A stretch of DNA of 64,000 nt from an uncultured Collinsella sp. (GCA_934668695.1 CAKUOD010000004.1:1-64000); one strand, 5' to 3'. Shown: positions 24,758-34,758, counted from the stretch's first letter. A program made the numbers and translations. Notes: generated from the sequence alone by a model not told the origin.

Positions 24758-25039
24758 CTATACGAGTATACCTATAAGAAGCTGCAGAACCAGCCTCTGC
24801 ACCAACTGCAACGCAATAATCGCAACGACCGGCGAAAAATCGATACCGCCCATCGGCGGGATGAAACGACGGAACAGGTTGAGCCACGGACCGCACACGC
24901 TATCGAGCACCGCGGCAATATCCTGAAGCAAACCGCCCTGCTTCATGGGAATCCACGTCATAAAGCAGTAGACGACAATGAGCGTGGAATAGAAGTTGAA
25001 CAGCGTGTTGACCAGCTGGACGATAGTGTAGATGTTGAT
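24758..25039 (-). CDS. yggT: YggT-family membrane protein with a non-canonical start
   Basis: A two-span membrane protein between sepF and divIVA. The in-frame ATG at 24961 would remove the first span, so the full 93-residue product must begin upstream, but between the in-frame TAA and that ATG there is no ATG, GTG or TTG. GAGGAG lies six bases before an ATC at 25039 (reading INIYTIVQLVNTLFNFYSTL), the best candidate; ATT at 25045 abuts the ribosome site. Span 1 is about residues 3-28 and span 2 about 70-93. The family is implicated in division or osmotic stress in other bacteria. Confidence 0.75.
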   Translation of the reverse strand: MNIYTIVQLVNTLFNFYSTLIVVYCFMTWIPMKQGGLLQDIAAVLDSVCGPWLNLFRRFIPPMGGIDFSPVVAIIALQLVQRLVLQLLIGILV

Positions 25040-25060
25040 GGGAATCTCCTCGTCTTGTCT

Positions 25061-25783
25061 TTATTTAAGGTAGCCGTCGGCACGAAGCTTCTTGAGATCG
25101 GAATCTTTGACCTCGCAGCCGGCGGGCAGCACCATGAACACGCGGTCGCCCACCTCCTTGACCGTGGCACCCAGACCGCAGGCAAAGCCGTAAGAGAAGT
25201 CCAAGACGCGCTTAGCAACTTCGGTGCGTACGCCCACAAAAATCAGTGCGACAGGCTGCTTGGTGCGAACGCGGCGCACTACGGTCTCCACGTCGTCATA
25301 GCTCTCGGGGCGCAGGACATAGGCCGGCAGCTGCGGCGTGGCGTTGATGATGTTGCTCGCATAGGCCGAGGCATCGCTCGGTGCAGGCGCGGGCGCAGCG
25401 GCGGCACGGGCGCGGGTATTCTCGGCGTAGCTCGACGGCGTGTCATAGGCACCAGGACGATAACCGCTCGCAACGCTGTCCTGCGAGCGCGAAGGCGGGT
25501 TATACGTCGTGGCATGACGGGAGTCATCGCCGACCAGCTGACCGGAGCGCGTATACACGGCAACCGACTCAGCTTCACCACGGCGCGTCTGACCAAGCAG
25601 GCCGTTGCTCGGCTCGTCTTGGGTGTAGAAGCCCTCGCCCGAAGCACCGCTGTAGCCGTTGCCCTGATAACCATCGTCATAGCCGTCATCGTAGCCGTAG
25701 TCGTCGTCCTGGCCATAACCCTGGTCGTAACCCTGCTGGCCGCCCAGGTGCATCTTATTTTTAATCTCGTCAAGGAAGCCCAT
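25061..25783 (-). CDS. sepF: Cell division protein SepF
   Basis: Membrane anchor and bundler for FtsZ. The 240-residue protein starts MGFLDEIKNKMHLGG, the amphipathic membrane-binding helix, followed by a long low-complexity Asp/Tyr/Gly-rich linker (about 15-48) and an Ala/Pro linker. The SepF core is at about 160-240: VLRPESYDDVETVVRR and GLGATVKEVGDRVFMVLP. The start at 25783 follows AGAGGA. It lies between yggS and yggT as usual in Gram-positive bacteria. Confidence 0.95.
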   Translation of the reverse strand: MGFLDEIKNKMHLGGQQGYDQGYGQDDDYGYDDGYDDGYQGNGYSGASGEGFYTQDEPSNGLLGQTRRGEAESVAVYTRSGQLVGDDSRHATTYNPPSRSQDSVASGYRPGAYDTPSSYAENTRARAAAAPAPAPSDASAYASNIINATPQLPAYVLRPESYDDVETVVRRVRTKQPVALIFVGVRTEVAKRVLDFSYGFACGLGATVKEVGDRVFMVLPAGCEVKDSDLKKLRADGYLK

Positions 25784-25843
25784 GGTTGTGTCCTCTCGCG
25801 GTTTAGTGCAGGCGCCCCGATAATCAGTGCGCACTTCAGAGCC

Positions 25844-26581
25844 TTATTTTACTGCAAACTCCGGGCTAAATACTACCCTGCCCAGGCGAACGAGCGTAGA
25901 GCCCTCCTCAAGGGCAGGCTCAAAGTCCTCGCTCATGCCGCAGGAAAGCTCAGGCAGGTTCAAATCGGGATGCGCCGCCTCCAGCTCATCCCTCAGCTCA
26001 CGAAGCCCCGCAAAGGTGCGGCGTGCCACATCCTTATTCCCCCGGGGCGCCATAGTCATAAGCCCCTGTACGCAAATTCCCTCAAGTTCCGCAAGCTCAC
26101 CCGCGGCGGCGCGAATCTCATCGGGCGAAAAGCCTCCCTTCGACTCCTCACCACTCACATTGACCTCGATGAGCACACGCTGGGGACCGGCGAGCTCGCC
26201 TGCCTCAATCTTGCGGACAGCACGGCTCGAGATCGCCTGTGCCAGATGCAGCGAACCCACCGAGTGAATCAGCTCGGCTGAGCCCAGCACCGCATTGATC
26301 TTATTGGTCTGCAGGTTGCCGATCATATCGAAGCGCACCTCGGGCAGTTCCGGATGCTCCGCCAGACCCGTGAGCTTGCGAACCAGCTCCTGCGGGCGGT
26401 TCTCGGCAAAATGGCGATACCCCGCCTGGATGGCGGCAACGGTCTCATCGACACCAACGGTCTTGGACACGGCAATGAGGCGGGCGGCGTCGTGGGGGCG
26501 GCCCGCGTGATCGAGCGCCGCATAAAAACGTTCCAGAATCTGCTCGCGGCGAGCGCGCATCAAGTCCAAATAGTTATCCAT
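25844..26581 (-). CDS. yggS: YggS-family PLP homeostasis protein
   Basis: A 245-residue single-domain protein with the alanine-racemase-like barrel that binds pyridoxal phosphate and keeps PLP levels balanced; no enzymatic activity is known. PLP Lys is in LIAVSKTVG near 42. Other blocks are FAENRPQELVRK, FDMIGNLQTNK (variant of the usual HFIGxLQxNK), VNVSGEESKGG and GLMTMAPRG and LSCGMSEDFEPALEEG. The start at 26581 has GGAGG nine bases upstream. It belongs to the division cluster but is separated from yfiH by the pst operon. Confidence 0.94.
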   Translation of the reverse strand: MDNYLDLMRARREQILERFYAALDHAGRPHDAARLIAVSKTVGVDETVAAIQAGYRHFAENRPQELVRKLTGLAEHPELPEVRFDMIGNLQTNKINAVLGSAELIHSVGSLHLAQAISSRAVRKIEAGELAGPQRVLIEVNVSGEESKGGFSPDEIRAAAGELAELEGICVQGLMTMAPRGNKDVARRTFAGLRELRDELEAAHPDLNLPELSCGMSEDFEPALEEGSTLVRLGRVVFSPEFAVK

Positions 26582-26631
26582 TGCCAATCGCCTCCGCTGA
26601 CAGCCAAACAAGTAGTCCCATGCTAACGCAA

Positions 26632-26663
26632 GAGCGCGGCCCCGCATGTGCAAGGCCGCGCTC
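26632..26663 (-). terminator. Hairpin after phoU
   Basis: GAGCGCGGCC (26632-26641) pairs perfectly with GGCCGCGCTC (26654-26663), 38 bases after the phoU stop. The following minus-strand sequence is TTGCGTTAG, a weak U tract. Confidence 0.6.
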
Positions 26664-26700
26664 ACTTAGGTATTTACAATCTTTCGACGAACGGGGCTAG

Positions 26701-27558
26701 TTACTCCTCGTCGTCCTCGCCATCGTCCTCGTCCTCAAGATGATCGAGCAGGTAGCGAAGACCCTCGCTGAGCTCGTTGGCGGGCACCTTGGCAACGTAG
26801 CGCGCGTCGACGGCGGGCCTCATGATAACACCCTCGCCCGAAGGCACGCGCATGCTCTCGAGCTCATCCTCGTCCACACGGGCGATATCGCCGGCGTTCA
26901 TACGCTGACCAGTCAACAGGAAGGTCAGACGGCAAGCGGCATCGATGGAAATCGAAGCGATGCGATCGAGGTAGCGCGAAACCATGATAGCGCGGCGCAG
27001 GTCGTCATAGTTGCTGTCGTCGTCCATAAAGTCGCCCGTATCCATACGGTTAAAGGTGCGGAAGAACTTCTCGTAGGCGGCGTGCACCGGCTCGTCCTCG
27101 ACGGCCAAGTTGCAGATGATGGACATGTCATTGGTGACGAGCGCAGAAAGCGAAGAGCCCAGCACCTGGTAGACGGCCTCAGCCTCGGCCTCGACCGTGC
27201 CGACAAGCTCCTTGGGCAGCGAGATGTCGGCCTTGATCATATGACGCGTGGCGCGGCAGATCTGGCGAACCTTATCGGTCATGCGCTGCAGGTTAAAGTC
27301 GACGTAGATAATCGTCTGCAGCAAGCGGAAGTCGGAGGCGACCGGCGACTGCGTGGCGATCAGGTTGTAGCACACGGCCTCCAAGTTGGCGCAGCGCGCG
27401 TCAATCGAAAGCGTGCGCTTCTTGGTCTTGGTGGCGAGCTTGCGGTCGTCGGTCACATAGGCCTTAACGGCATCGTGGAGGGCCAGATCGACGGCCTCGT
27501 AGATGCTCAGCATCTCGTGGCGGGCCTCGATGAGCTGACGGGAAAACAGTTTACGCAT
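26701..27558 (-). CDS. phoU: Phosphate transport regulator PhoU
   Basis: Helical cytosolic protein that links the Pst transporter to phosphate signalling. The 285-residue protein has two PhoU three-helix repeats: the first about residues 7-105 (VASDFRLLQTIIYVDFNLQRM), the second about 120-230 (DLRRAIMVSRYLDRIASISIDAA). It is longer than E. coli PhoU, with an acidic tail DEDDGEDDEE. GGAG lies before the ATG. It is the last gene of yfiH-pstS-pstC-pstA-pstB-phoU. No phoR/phoB pair is in the window. Confidence 0.9.
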   Translation of the reverse strand: MRKLFSRQLIEARHEMLSIYEAVDLALHDAVKAYVTDDRKLATKTKKRTLSIDARCANLEAVCYNLIATQSPVASDFRLLQTIIYVDFNLQRMTDKVRQICRATRHMIKADISLPKELVGTVEAEAEAVYQVLGSSLSALVTNDMSIICNLAVEDEPVHAAYEKFFRTFNRMDTGDFMDDDSNYDDLRRAIMVSRYLDRIASISIDAACRLTFLLTGQRMNAGDIARVDEDELESMRVPSGEGVIMRPAVDARYVAKVPANELSEGLRYLLDHLEDEDDGEDDEE

Positions 27559-27650
27559 GGTTCACTCCAATCAGTTGGGTGCGGTCATGCCGCCCGCACA
27601 GTGAATACGCACCGGACCAGGTCCGATCGGCTTGGGACTAGTCGCACCGA

Positions 27651-28454
<804 letters not shown>

Positions 28455-28466
28455 GGGACTCCTTAA

Positions 28467-29372
28467 CTAGCGACGCTTGCGCGACAGGAAGCGCGCAAAC
28501 AGGTTGAAGGCCAGAATGATCACCATCAGCAAGAGCGCGGTGCCGTAGGCTGCGTTCATGTTGATGCCGTCGTTGGCAAGCAGGTACAGGTGAACGGTCA
28601 TGGGGCGGCCGGAATCGAGCGGCGAGATAGGTAGATTGATGGCCTGGCCCATGGTGTAGAGCACCACGGCGGTCTCGCCAATGGCACGGCCGATGGCGAG
28701 GACAATGCCCGTGGCAATACGGCCAAAGGCAGAAGGAAGCACGATCTTGGAGACGACCTGCCACTTGGTGGCGCCCAGGCCGTACGCGCCCCAACGGATA
28801 TAGCGCGGAACGGCGCGAATGGCCTCTTCGGTGGTGCGCATGACGATGGGAAGCATCAAGAGCGCGAGTGCCAGAGCGGCCGAGACCATCGAAAGGCCCA
28901 GACCCATGGCCTCGACAAACAAGGCGTAGCCAAACAGGCCCATAACGATAGAGGGCACCGAGGCCAAAGCGTCAGCAGCGTAGCGAATGAGCTCGACGAC
29001 CTTGCCCTGCTTGGCGTACTCGGCCAGATAGACGGCTGCCAGCACAGCAATCGGCGTGCAGATAAGCATGGCGAGCGCCGTCACATAGACGGTCGAGACG
29101 ATCGTGGGCCAAATTCCACCCTCGGCGTTGACGCCCTGGGGCCAACCGAAGATAAAGTCGAGCGAGATATGCGGCAGGCCGTTAATGACCACATATGCGA
29201 TGATAGCGACCAGCACCAGCGTGGTGATATAGGCAGCCGCGCGGAATACGCCGAGCATGATCTTGTTGGACAAGTCCTTGTTGATGCGGCCCTTCTTGCC
29301 GTGGGAAAGGGCACGCTTGATGCGCTCGCGCGACGAGGTCGTATCGACCGTCGCGTCAACGGAATCGGACAT
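28467..29372 (-). CDS. pstA: Phosphate ABC transporter permease PstA
   Basis: Inner-membrane permease, 301 residues with six spans after a charged N-terminal tail. The binding-protein-dependent transport signature reads YGLGATKWQVVSKIVLPSAFGRIATG, in parts, near 205-230 (EAA loop). Gene start is four bases from the pstC stop, indicating translational coupling. PstA and PstC form the channel. Confidence 0.96.
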   Translation of the reverse strand: MSDSVDATVDTTSSRERIKRALSHGKKGRINKDLSNKIMLGVFRAAAYITTLVLVAIIAYVVINGLPHISLDFIFGWPQGVNAEGGIWPTIVSTVYVTALAMLICTPIAVLAAVYLAEYAKQGKVVELIRYAADALASVPSIVMGLFGYALFVEAMGLGLSMVSAALALALLMLPIVMRTTEEAIRAVPRYIRWGAYGLGATKWQVVSKIVLPSAFGRIATGIVLAIGRAIGETAVVLYTMGQAINLPISPLDSGRPMTVHLYLLANDGINMNAAYGTALLLMVIILAFNLFARFLSRKRR

Positions 29373-29375
29373 AGC

Positions 29376-30302
29376 CTACCCCCTCTTTTTCTTGGAAATC
29401 AGACGGACGACGCCCACCAGCGTGGCGGAGATGATAAACAGGACCACGCCCATGCCGAACAGCGCCGAGCGGTGCAGACCCGAGGAATAGCTCATGTCGA
29501 GCGCGATCTGGCTCGTGAGCGTCGAGATGGGGCTCGCAATGCTGTCGGGAATAACCGGGGCGTTACCCACGACCATGAGCACGGCCATGGTCTCGCCGAT
29601 GGCACGGCCCATACCCAGCACGATGGCATCCACGATACCCAGCTTGGCGGCAGGTAGCACGACCTTATAGATGGTCTGCCACTTGGTGGCGCCCATGGCA
29701 TACGATGCCTCGCGAATGCCCATGGGAATGGAATTGAGGGCATCGATGGTGAGCGTGGTGATGGTAGGGACGATCATGATGGCAAGCACGAACCACGCCG
29801 TCAGCGCACCAAAACCAAGACCACCGGTCACCTGCGCGATAAACGGACGGATGATGATCATGCCAAAGAAGCCATAGATGATAGAAGGGATGCCGGCCAA
29901 CAGGTCAACGGCAGGGCTGATGAGCTTGCGCACGCGCTTGCCGGCGATCTCGACCAGATACACGGCCGTGCCCACGCCCAGGGGCACACCCATGGCGAGC
30001 GCACCGACGGTCACCAGACCCGAGCCGGCAAGCAGCGACACGATGCCGTAGTGGCCCTCAGAGGGCGCCCACGTAAAGCTAAAGAAGTCCGCCAGACCGA
30101 TGTCGGTAAAGACGGGCAGCGCCGAGTACGTGGTAAAGACAAAAATCAGGATGACGGTAACAACCGCCAAGAACGCGCAGGCAAAGAAGATCCACTGCAG
30201 CGCCTTCTCCTTGATATAGGTGCTGCGCGATACGAGCGCCAGCTCGCGCTTCTTGGGCGTCTGAGCATTCTGTTCAGTCTGGGAGTTTTCCTGTGCTTCC
30301 AT
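29376..30302 (-). CDS. pstC: Phosphate ABC transporter permease PstC
   Basis: Second permease of the phosphate importer, 308 residues with six predicted spans. EAA-type loop: ASYAMGATKWQTIYKVVLPAA near 205-225. The start at 30302 follows GGGGAG and lies one base after the pstS stop; an in-frame ATG eight codons earlier, inside pstS, has no ribosome site. Longer than PstA because of an N-terminal polar extension. Confidence 0.95.
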   Translation of the reverse strand: MEAQENSQTEQNAQTPKKRELALVSRSTYIKEKALQWIFFACAFLAVVTVILIFVFTTYSALPVFTDIGLADFFSFTWAPSEGHYGIVSLLAGSGLVTVGALAMGVPLGVGTAVYLVEIAGKRVRKLISPAVDLLAGIPSIIYGFFGMIIIRPFIAQVTGGLGFGALTAWFVLAIMIVPTITTLTIDALNSIPMGIREASYAMGATKWQTIYKVVLPAAKLGIVDAIVLGMGRAIGETMAVLMVVGNAPVIPDSIASPISTLTSQIALDMSYSSGLHRSALFGMGVVLFIISATLVGVVRLISKKKRG

Positions 30303-30303
30303 G

Positions 30304-31140
30304 CTACTCACTCCCCTTCCCGTCATTGGTGACGGGAATAAAGCCCGCCTCGCGAATCTGCTTGTCCATCTTCTCGGACGTCACGTAGTCGATGTAATCC
30401 TGAGCCTGCTTGGAAGGCGTTCCCTTCACAAAGAAGTAGAGGTCACGCGAAATGGGGTAGCCGCCGCTTGCAACCGTCTTCTCGGAGGCCTCGACATGAT
30501 TGACCGAGACGGCCCTGACCGAAGTCTTGGCGTTGAGGCTATCGACGAAGCCCAGCGAAATGTAGCCGATGGCCCCACGCGAACGGGACACGACATCACG
30601 CACCTGGCCCGTGCCCGAAAGAACGGCCGAGCGGCGATCGAACGGCGTGCCATCCATCACGATGGTGCGGAAGGCCTCACGCGTGCCGGAAGCCTCGTCG
30701 CGGTTGATAACCTGAATCTTCAGGTCCTCGCCACCGACCTCTTTCCAGTTGGTGATCTTGCCGGCATAGATATCGCGAAGCTGCTCAGTCGAGAGGTTCT
30801 CAACAGGGTTGTCCTCATTCACGATGACCGCAATACCGTCATGGGCGATAACGATTGGAGTCAGGCCCAGATCCTGTTCGTCGGCGTTGAGGCCACGAGA
30901 GGAGCTGGCGATATCGGCCGTGCCGGCGCTGACTGCCTCAATGCCGGCAGAAGAGCCCAAGCCCGAAACGAGCACATCGGTGCCCGTTTCTTCCTTAAAA
31001 CCCTCTGCCGCAATCTCGGCGATGGGAAGGCACGTCGTGGAACCAGCCACGGTAATGGAAGAGGTGGATGATCCCGAAGAGCAGGCGCACAGCGTGAGCG
31101 TGAGCACCGCGGCGCTCAGGACCGATACGATCTTTCTCAT
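30304..31140 (-). CDS. pstS: Phosphate-binding lipoprotein PstS
   Basis: Extracellular phosphate receptor of the Pst importer, 278 residues. The N-terminus is a lipoprotein signal with lipobox LCAC (Cys20). Phosphate-binding blocks: TVAGSTTCLPIAE near 31-43, DIASSSRGLN near 74, and EASGTREAFRTIV near 140. Its ATG overlaps the TGA of yfiH (ATGA), so the two are translationally coupled. Confidence 0.95.
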   Translation of the reverse strand: MRKIVSVLSAAVLTLTLCACSSGSSTSSITVAGSTTCLPIAEIAAEGFKEETGTDVLVSGLGSSAGIEAVSAGTADIASSSRGLNADEQDLGLTPIVIAHDGIAVIVNEDNPVENLSTEQLRDIYAGKITNWKEVGGEDLKIQVINRDEASGTREAFRTIVMDGTPFDRRSAVLSGTGQVRDVVSRSRGAIGYISLGFVDSLNAKTSVRAVSVNHVEASEKTVASGGYPISRDLYFFVKGTPSKQAQDYIDYVTSEKMDKQIREAGFIPVTNDGKGSE

Positions 31141-31937
31141 AGCATCACGCCGATCGCAGCATGGCGCCCGCAGGTGCCGTCCTCGTTGCGGTAGGAATAA
31201 AAGCGGTCGTTCTGACGCACGGTCGAAAGCTGGGTATCCACGATATTATCCGCGTCCACACCGGCATCTACCAGCGCCTCACAAATGGCAGCGGAAAGAT
31301 CGAGCATGCGAGAGGCACTCGCATCGATGCAAGAGAACTCGACGGCAAAGCGATCCATGAGTTCCTGGGATACCTCATATTCGTCAGCCAAGATATGGGG
31401 GCCGATATAGGCGGAAACGTCGCTCGCATCGCAGCCGGCAGCATCGCAAAGCGCCTGGCACGCCTTGGCAGAAATACGTGCAATCGTGCCCTTCCAACCG
31501 GAGTGCACCACGGCAAATCCGCCGGGGGCCACCAGCACCACGGGAACGCAGTCGGCAAAGCAGAGCAGCACGGGCACGTCATGGGCCGTACAGACGATGG
31601 CATCGCAGCCCTCGGCAATCTGCTCGCGAACAGCCTCAAGATCGTCGGCGCCGTTCGAAGTCACCGTAACGATATGGTCACCATGTACCTGATTGGGCAC
31701 GAGCAGATTATGCTCGCACTCAGTGGCGCCCATAGCTTCGAGCGCTCGACGACGATTCTCTTGAACAGCAAAGGGGTCATCGCCTACATGCGAGCCCAGG
31801 TTGAGCGAGGAGTACGCATCTTCAGAAACGCCACCGGTGCGCTCGGTAAAGGCAAAGCGGACATCGGATGTCGCGCCCTCCACCAACGTAACTCCATCAT
31901 GGTCGACACGCGAAACGTTGTCCGCACGTGCTGCCAT
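31137..31937 (-). CDS. yfiH: YfiH-family (PgeF) copper oxidase/peptidoglycan-editing protein
   Basis: A 266-residue protein of the DUF152/polyphenol oxidase family; members act on purine nucleosides or correct peptidoglycan by removing L-Ser-type errors. Metal ligands are expected in VPNQVHGDHI (His), CADCVPVVL (Cys) and VHSGWKGTIARI (His), all present. The start at 31937 has AGGAGG seven bases upstream. In most Gram-positive division clusters yfiH lies between ftsZ and yggS; here five phosphate genes follow it. It is the first gene of the pst transcript. Confidence 0.92.
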   Translation of the reverse strand: MAARADNVSRVDHDGVTLVEGATSDVRFAFTERTGGVSEDAYSSLNLGSHVGDDPFAVQENRRRALEAMGATECEHNLLVPNQVHGDHIVTVTSNGADDLEAVREQIAEGCDAIVCTAHDVPVLLCFADCVPVVLVAPGGFAVVHSGWKGTIARISAKACQALCDAAGCDASDVSAYIGPHILADEYEVSQELMDRFAVEFSCIDASASRMLDLSAAICEALVDAGVDADNIVDTQLSTVRQNDRFYSYRNEDGTCGRHAAIGVML

Positions 31938-31988
31938 ACTAAAGCCTCCTAATAACACAAGTACCGCGGCGTCGCCGCGCAGTCCGCG

Positions 31989-32062
31989 TTTATACGGCTG
32001 TCATACTTCCTTAAAAGGATACCCGCAGCGGTAGGGACCAAACGTAAAGGGAACGTAAGGAG
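31989..32062 (-). promoter_or_regulatory. Candidate PHO-type promoter of yfiH-pstSCAB-phoU
   Basis: Two adjacent 11-base units, AACGTAAAGGG (32041-32051) and AACGTAAGGAG (32052-32062), on the minus strand TTACGTT at 11-base spacing, resemble the direct-repeat layout of PHO boxes. A TATAAA (minus strand, 31989-31994) lies downstream with a poor -35, as expected for an activator-dependent promoter. The box is 47 bases from the -10, further than usual. Confidence 0.4.
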
Positions 32063-32092
32063 ATTGGAGGCTTTCGTTTACAAACGAGAAAC

Positions 32093-32125
32093 AAAACGGG
32101 GTGCATCCAAATGGACACACCCCGT
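32093..32125 (-). terminator. Terminator after ftsZ
   Basis: On the minus strand ACGGGGTG-TGTCCA pairs with TGGATGCACCCCGT and is followed by TTTG. It lies 23 bases after ftsZ and separates it from the yfiH-pst transcript. Confidence 0.85.
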
Positions 32126-32147
32126 GCAGGTCGTTGAGAAAAACGAA

Positions 32148-33302
32148 CTAGAAGCTACCGCGCTTCAGGAAGTCGGGAAGCTCGAACTGGTCGTTGCCAA
32201 AGTTGGGCAGCTCGGTACCACCGACGTTGCGGGTCGGAGCGGCCTGAGCCGGGCTGGCGGCCGGAGCGGTGCGCTGCGGCTCAGCGGAGGCAGCGGCCTT
32301 GCTCTGAGACTGCTGAGCAGCAAAGAGCTCGTCCTGACGGTTGACGTTGGAATCGGAGAAGCCCGTAGCGATGACGGTGATACGCACCTGATCGCCCAGG
32401 GACTCGTCGACAACGGTACCGAAGATGATGTTCGCCTCGGGGTCGACGGCGTTGGCGACAACGTCGGCGGCGTCGCTGATCTCCTGGATGCCCAGGTCCT
32501 TGGAACCAGCGATGGAGAGCAGCACGCGCGTGGCACCATCGATGGAGCTCTCGAGCAGCGGGCTGGAGATGGCCTGCTGGGCAGCGTCGACGGCACGAGT
32601 ATCCCCAGAAGAGGTACCGATACCCATCATGGCGGTACCGGCCTGCTTCATGATGGTCTTAACATCGGCGAAGTCCAGGTTGATGATACCGGGGACGGTG
32701 ATGAGGTCGGTGATGCCCTGGGTGCCCTGGGAAAGGACGCCATCGGCAATCGCGAAGGCCTCGAGCATGGTGGTCTTCTTCTCGGCGATGTCGAGCAGCT
32801 TATCGTTAGGGATGACGATCATGGTGTCGACGCAATCGGAGAGGGTCTTGATGCCCTCCTCGGCGCTCTTCTTGCGCTTGCGGCCCTCGAAGGTGAAGGG
32901 CTTGGTCACGACGGCGACGGTCAGTGCGCCGACCTCGTTCATCGCGATATCGGCAACGATGGGAGCAGCGCCGGTACCGGTGCCACCGCCCTCACCGCAG
33001 GTGATAAACACCATGTCGGCGCCAGCGAGCGCCTCGGCAATGTCGTCGCGGGACTCATCGGCAGCCTTGCGGCCAACCTCGGGGTTGGCGCCGGCGCCCA
33101 GGCCGCGGGTAAGGTCGGTGCCGATGTGCACCTTGATATCGGCATCAGAGATCGCGAGCGCCTGAGCATCGGTGTTGATGGCAACAAACTCGACGCCGCG
33201 GATGCCCTCTTCGATCATTCGATTGACCGCGTTGGTACCGCCGCCGCCGACGCCGACCACCTTAATGACGGCAAGGTAGTTGTTGATCTCTGTCTCGTGC
33301 AT
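32148..33302 (-). CDS. ftsZ: Cell division GTPase FtsZ
   Basis: Tubulin-like GTPase that builds the division ring. The 384-residue protein has [11 protein letters not shown] near 20, the tubulin signature [19 protein letters not shown] near 108, the T7 loop NLDFADVK near 206-213, and the conserved C-terminal peptide LPDFLKR for binding partners such as SepF. The start at 33302 follows GGAGG. The 199-base gap to ftsQ probably holds an ftsZ promoter, but I could not single out clear hexamers. Confidence 0.98.
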   Translation of the reverse strand: MHETEINNYLAVIKVVGVGGGGTNAVNRMIEEGIRGVEFVAINTDAQALAISDADIKVHIGTDLTRGLGAGANPEVGRKAADESRDDIAEALAGADMVFITCGEGGGTGTGAAPIVADIAMNEVGALTVAVVTKPFTFEGRKRKKSAEEGIKTLSDCVDTMIVIPNDKLLDIAEKKTTMLEAFAIADGVLSQGTQGITDLITVPGIINLDFADVKTIMKQAGTAMMGIGTSSGDTRAVDAAQQAISSPLLESSIDGATRVLLSIAGSKDLGIQEISDAADVVANAVDPEANIIFGTVVDESLGDQVRITVIATGFSDSNVNRQDELFAAQQSQSKAAASAEPQRTAPAASPAQAAPTRNVGGTELPNFGNDQFELPDFLKRGSF

Positions 33303-33501
33303 GTCGGTCCTCCGAACAAAGGTTATAGCCATAGCATGGGTCGACCCCTGCGCACATTAACCTTCAGGTTGAAAGTAAATGCAAAGGTAAACCGTATTAT
33401 GTTTGCACATTATGAACGTATCAGTCAAATAATTGACCGTGAAAACCAAACAAACCAGATAAACGGCGTGGTATGGCCCCTCAACAAAGCATCAACCAGC
33501 G

Positions 33502-34758
33502 CTACGAGGTCGGAGCATTCCTAAAAGTGTAGTTGCCCGGAGAGCGCACATTGATATACGTTACGCCCTCTACCTGCGAAAGCAACTTGGTAACCACGCG
33601 TTCCTTCTTGGCGATATCGTCCGAATCGCCCAGCGACACCTCAATGCCGTTATTGAGGTTTGCCGAGATGGCTTCGACCGAAGGCGTGGAAATATCCTTG
33701 ACTTGTCCCAAGAACTCGCTCGAAAAACCACGCACATAATCCAGGCCGGCCTTAACGGCTTTGGAGTTCACCGCCTGGCCGGAAACCGGAGCGACATCCG
33801 CCGAGACATCAGTCAACAAAACCGCGCCATAATGCTTGGCGAGCGCCAGCGCGGCATCGATTCCGGTCAAGGTATTTGAGCCCTGCCCTGTCGTGATGAC
33901 GTTGCCCTGGTCGTCCACTTCGACCGACGTCGACAGCGGGGCGATCCAGGTGTCATCGTCTCCGATAGCCCAGGCAAGGTCGTCGGAGCTGATATACGCA
34001 ATGGCGATAACCTTACGCTCCGTCGGCGTGATGATAAGCGTATGGGGAAACTGGCGCTGGACATCCACGCCCGAGACCCACGGGTTCTGTTTGAGGTCCT
34101 CGGTAATCTGGTCGGGATCGACGTTAAAAAGCGACGTTCCCTCGGGCAAGTCGATCAGCTGAATAGCATCGTGCTTCGTCACATGCTCGCTGCCTTGAAT
34201 CTGAATATCAGTGGCAGTAAACAATCCAGAGTTGATCACCACGATGGCAACGACGACGAGCACGGCCAAGACGGCCAGAACGCCGCCCACGATTTTGCCT
34301 TTGCCGGTAACGATAGAAGCGGCGTCTGATGTTTTATTTGCCATCGCTCCAAGTGAAGATAACGGGTTGAAGCCTTTTTTACTCGAAGGCTCCTTGGCGG
34401 TAGCCGGCACCGATATCAGCGAGCGCGGTTTCGATGCGCCCAGCGTGCGGCCTGGACGCGCCGCTTTAGTTCCCGTCGAGGGCTTGGGAGTTGCCATGGG
34501 ACGGGCAGGCTTGGCGCCCATAGCAGGCTTTGACGTCACCGAGGGACGCGAGGACTTTTTTGCGGCCGGACGATTACCGAGCTGCGAGCCGACGACCGGT
34601 CGACTGGTCTGTCGAGCATGCCCGACAGACTTAGAGTGCGCGACGGTATTGCTTTGAGGTTTGGCGGCCGCGCCGGAACGCCCTCCGGCGCGGCGGAAGG
34701 TGGGTTTCGATGCTCTAGAAGCCGAGGAATTTAACTTCCGGTCTGAGCTCGATGCCAT
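33502..34758 (-). CDS. ftsQ: Cell division protein FtsQ (POTRA domain)
   Basis: Single-span division protein of 418 residues. The cytoplasmic N-terminus (residues 1-155) is unusually long and rich in Ser, Lys, Arg and Pro, the span is about 165-182, and the POTRA domain begins FTATDIQIQGSEHVTKHD near 183-248. A second FtsQ domain follows. The start at 34758 follows AGGGAGG and lies inside murB, a 44-base overlap. Also called DivIB in Gram-positive bacteria. Confidence 0.92.
   Translation of the reverse strand: MASSSDRKLNSSASRASKPTFRRAGGRSGAAAKPQSNTVAHSKSVGHARQTSRPVVGSQLGNRPAAKKSSRPSVTSKPAMGAKPARPMATPKPSTGTKAARPGRTLGASKPRSLISVPATAKEPSSKKGFNPLSSLGAMANKTSDAASIVTGKGKIVGGVLAVLAVLVVVAIVVINSGLFTATDIQIQGSEHVTKHDAIQLIDLPEGTSLFNVDPDQITEDLKQNPWVSGVDVQRQFPHTLIITPTERKVIAIAYISSDDLAWAIGDDDTWIAPLSTSVEVDDQGNVITTGQGSNTLTGIDAALALAKHYGAVLLTDVSADVAPVSGQAVNSKAVKAGLDYVRGFSSEFLGQVKDISTPSVEAISANLNNGIEVSLGDSDDIAKKERVVTKLLSQVEGVTYINVRSPGNYTFRNAPTS

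Noticed and set aside
24758..24961. YggT as a one-span protein starting at ATG 24961
   Set aside because: This removes the conserved first membrane span and leaves a 67-residue product with no ribosome site at that ATG.
33303..33501. Clear promoter in the ftsQ-ftsZ gap
   Set aside because: Several AT-rich words such as TTGACT and TAATAC are visible, but none has a proper partner at 16-18 bases; left unannotated.
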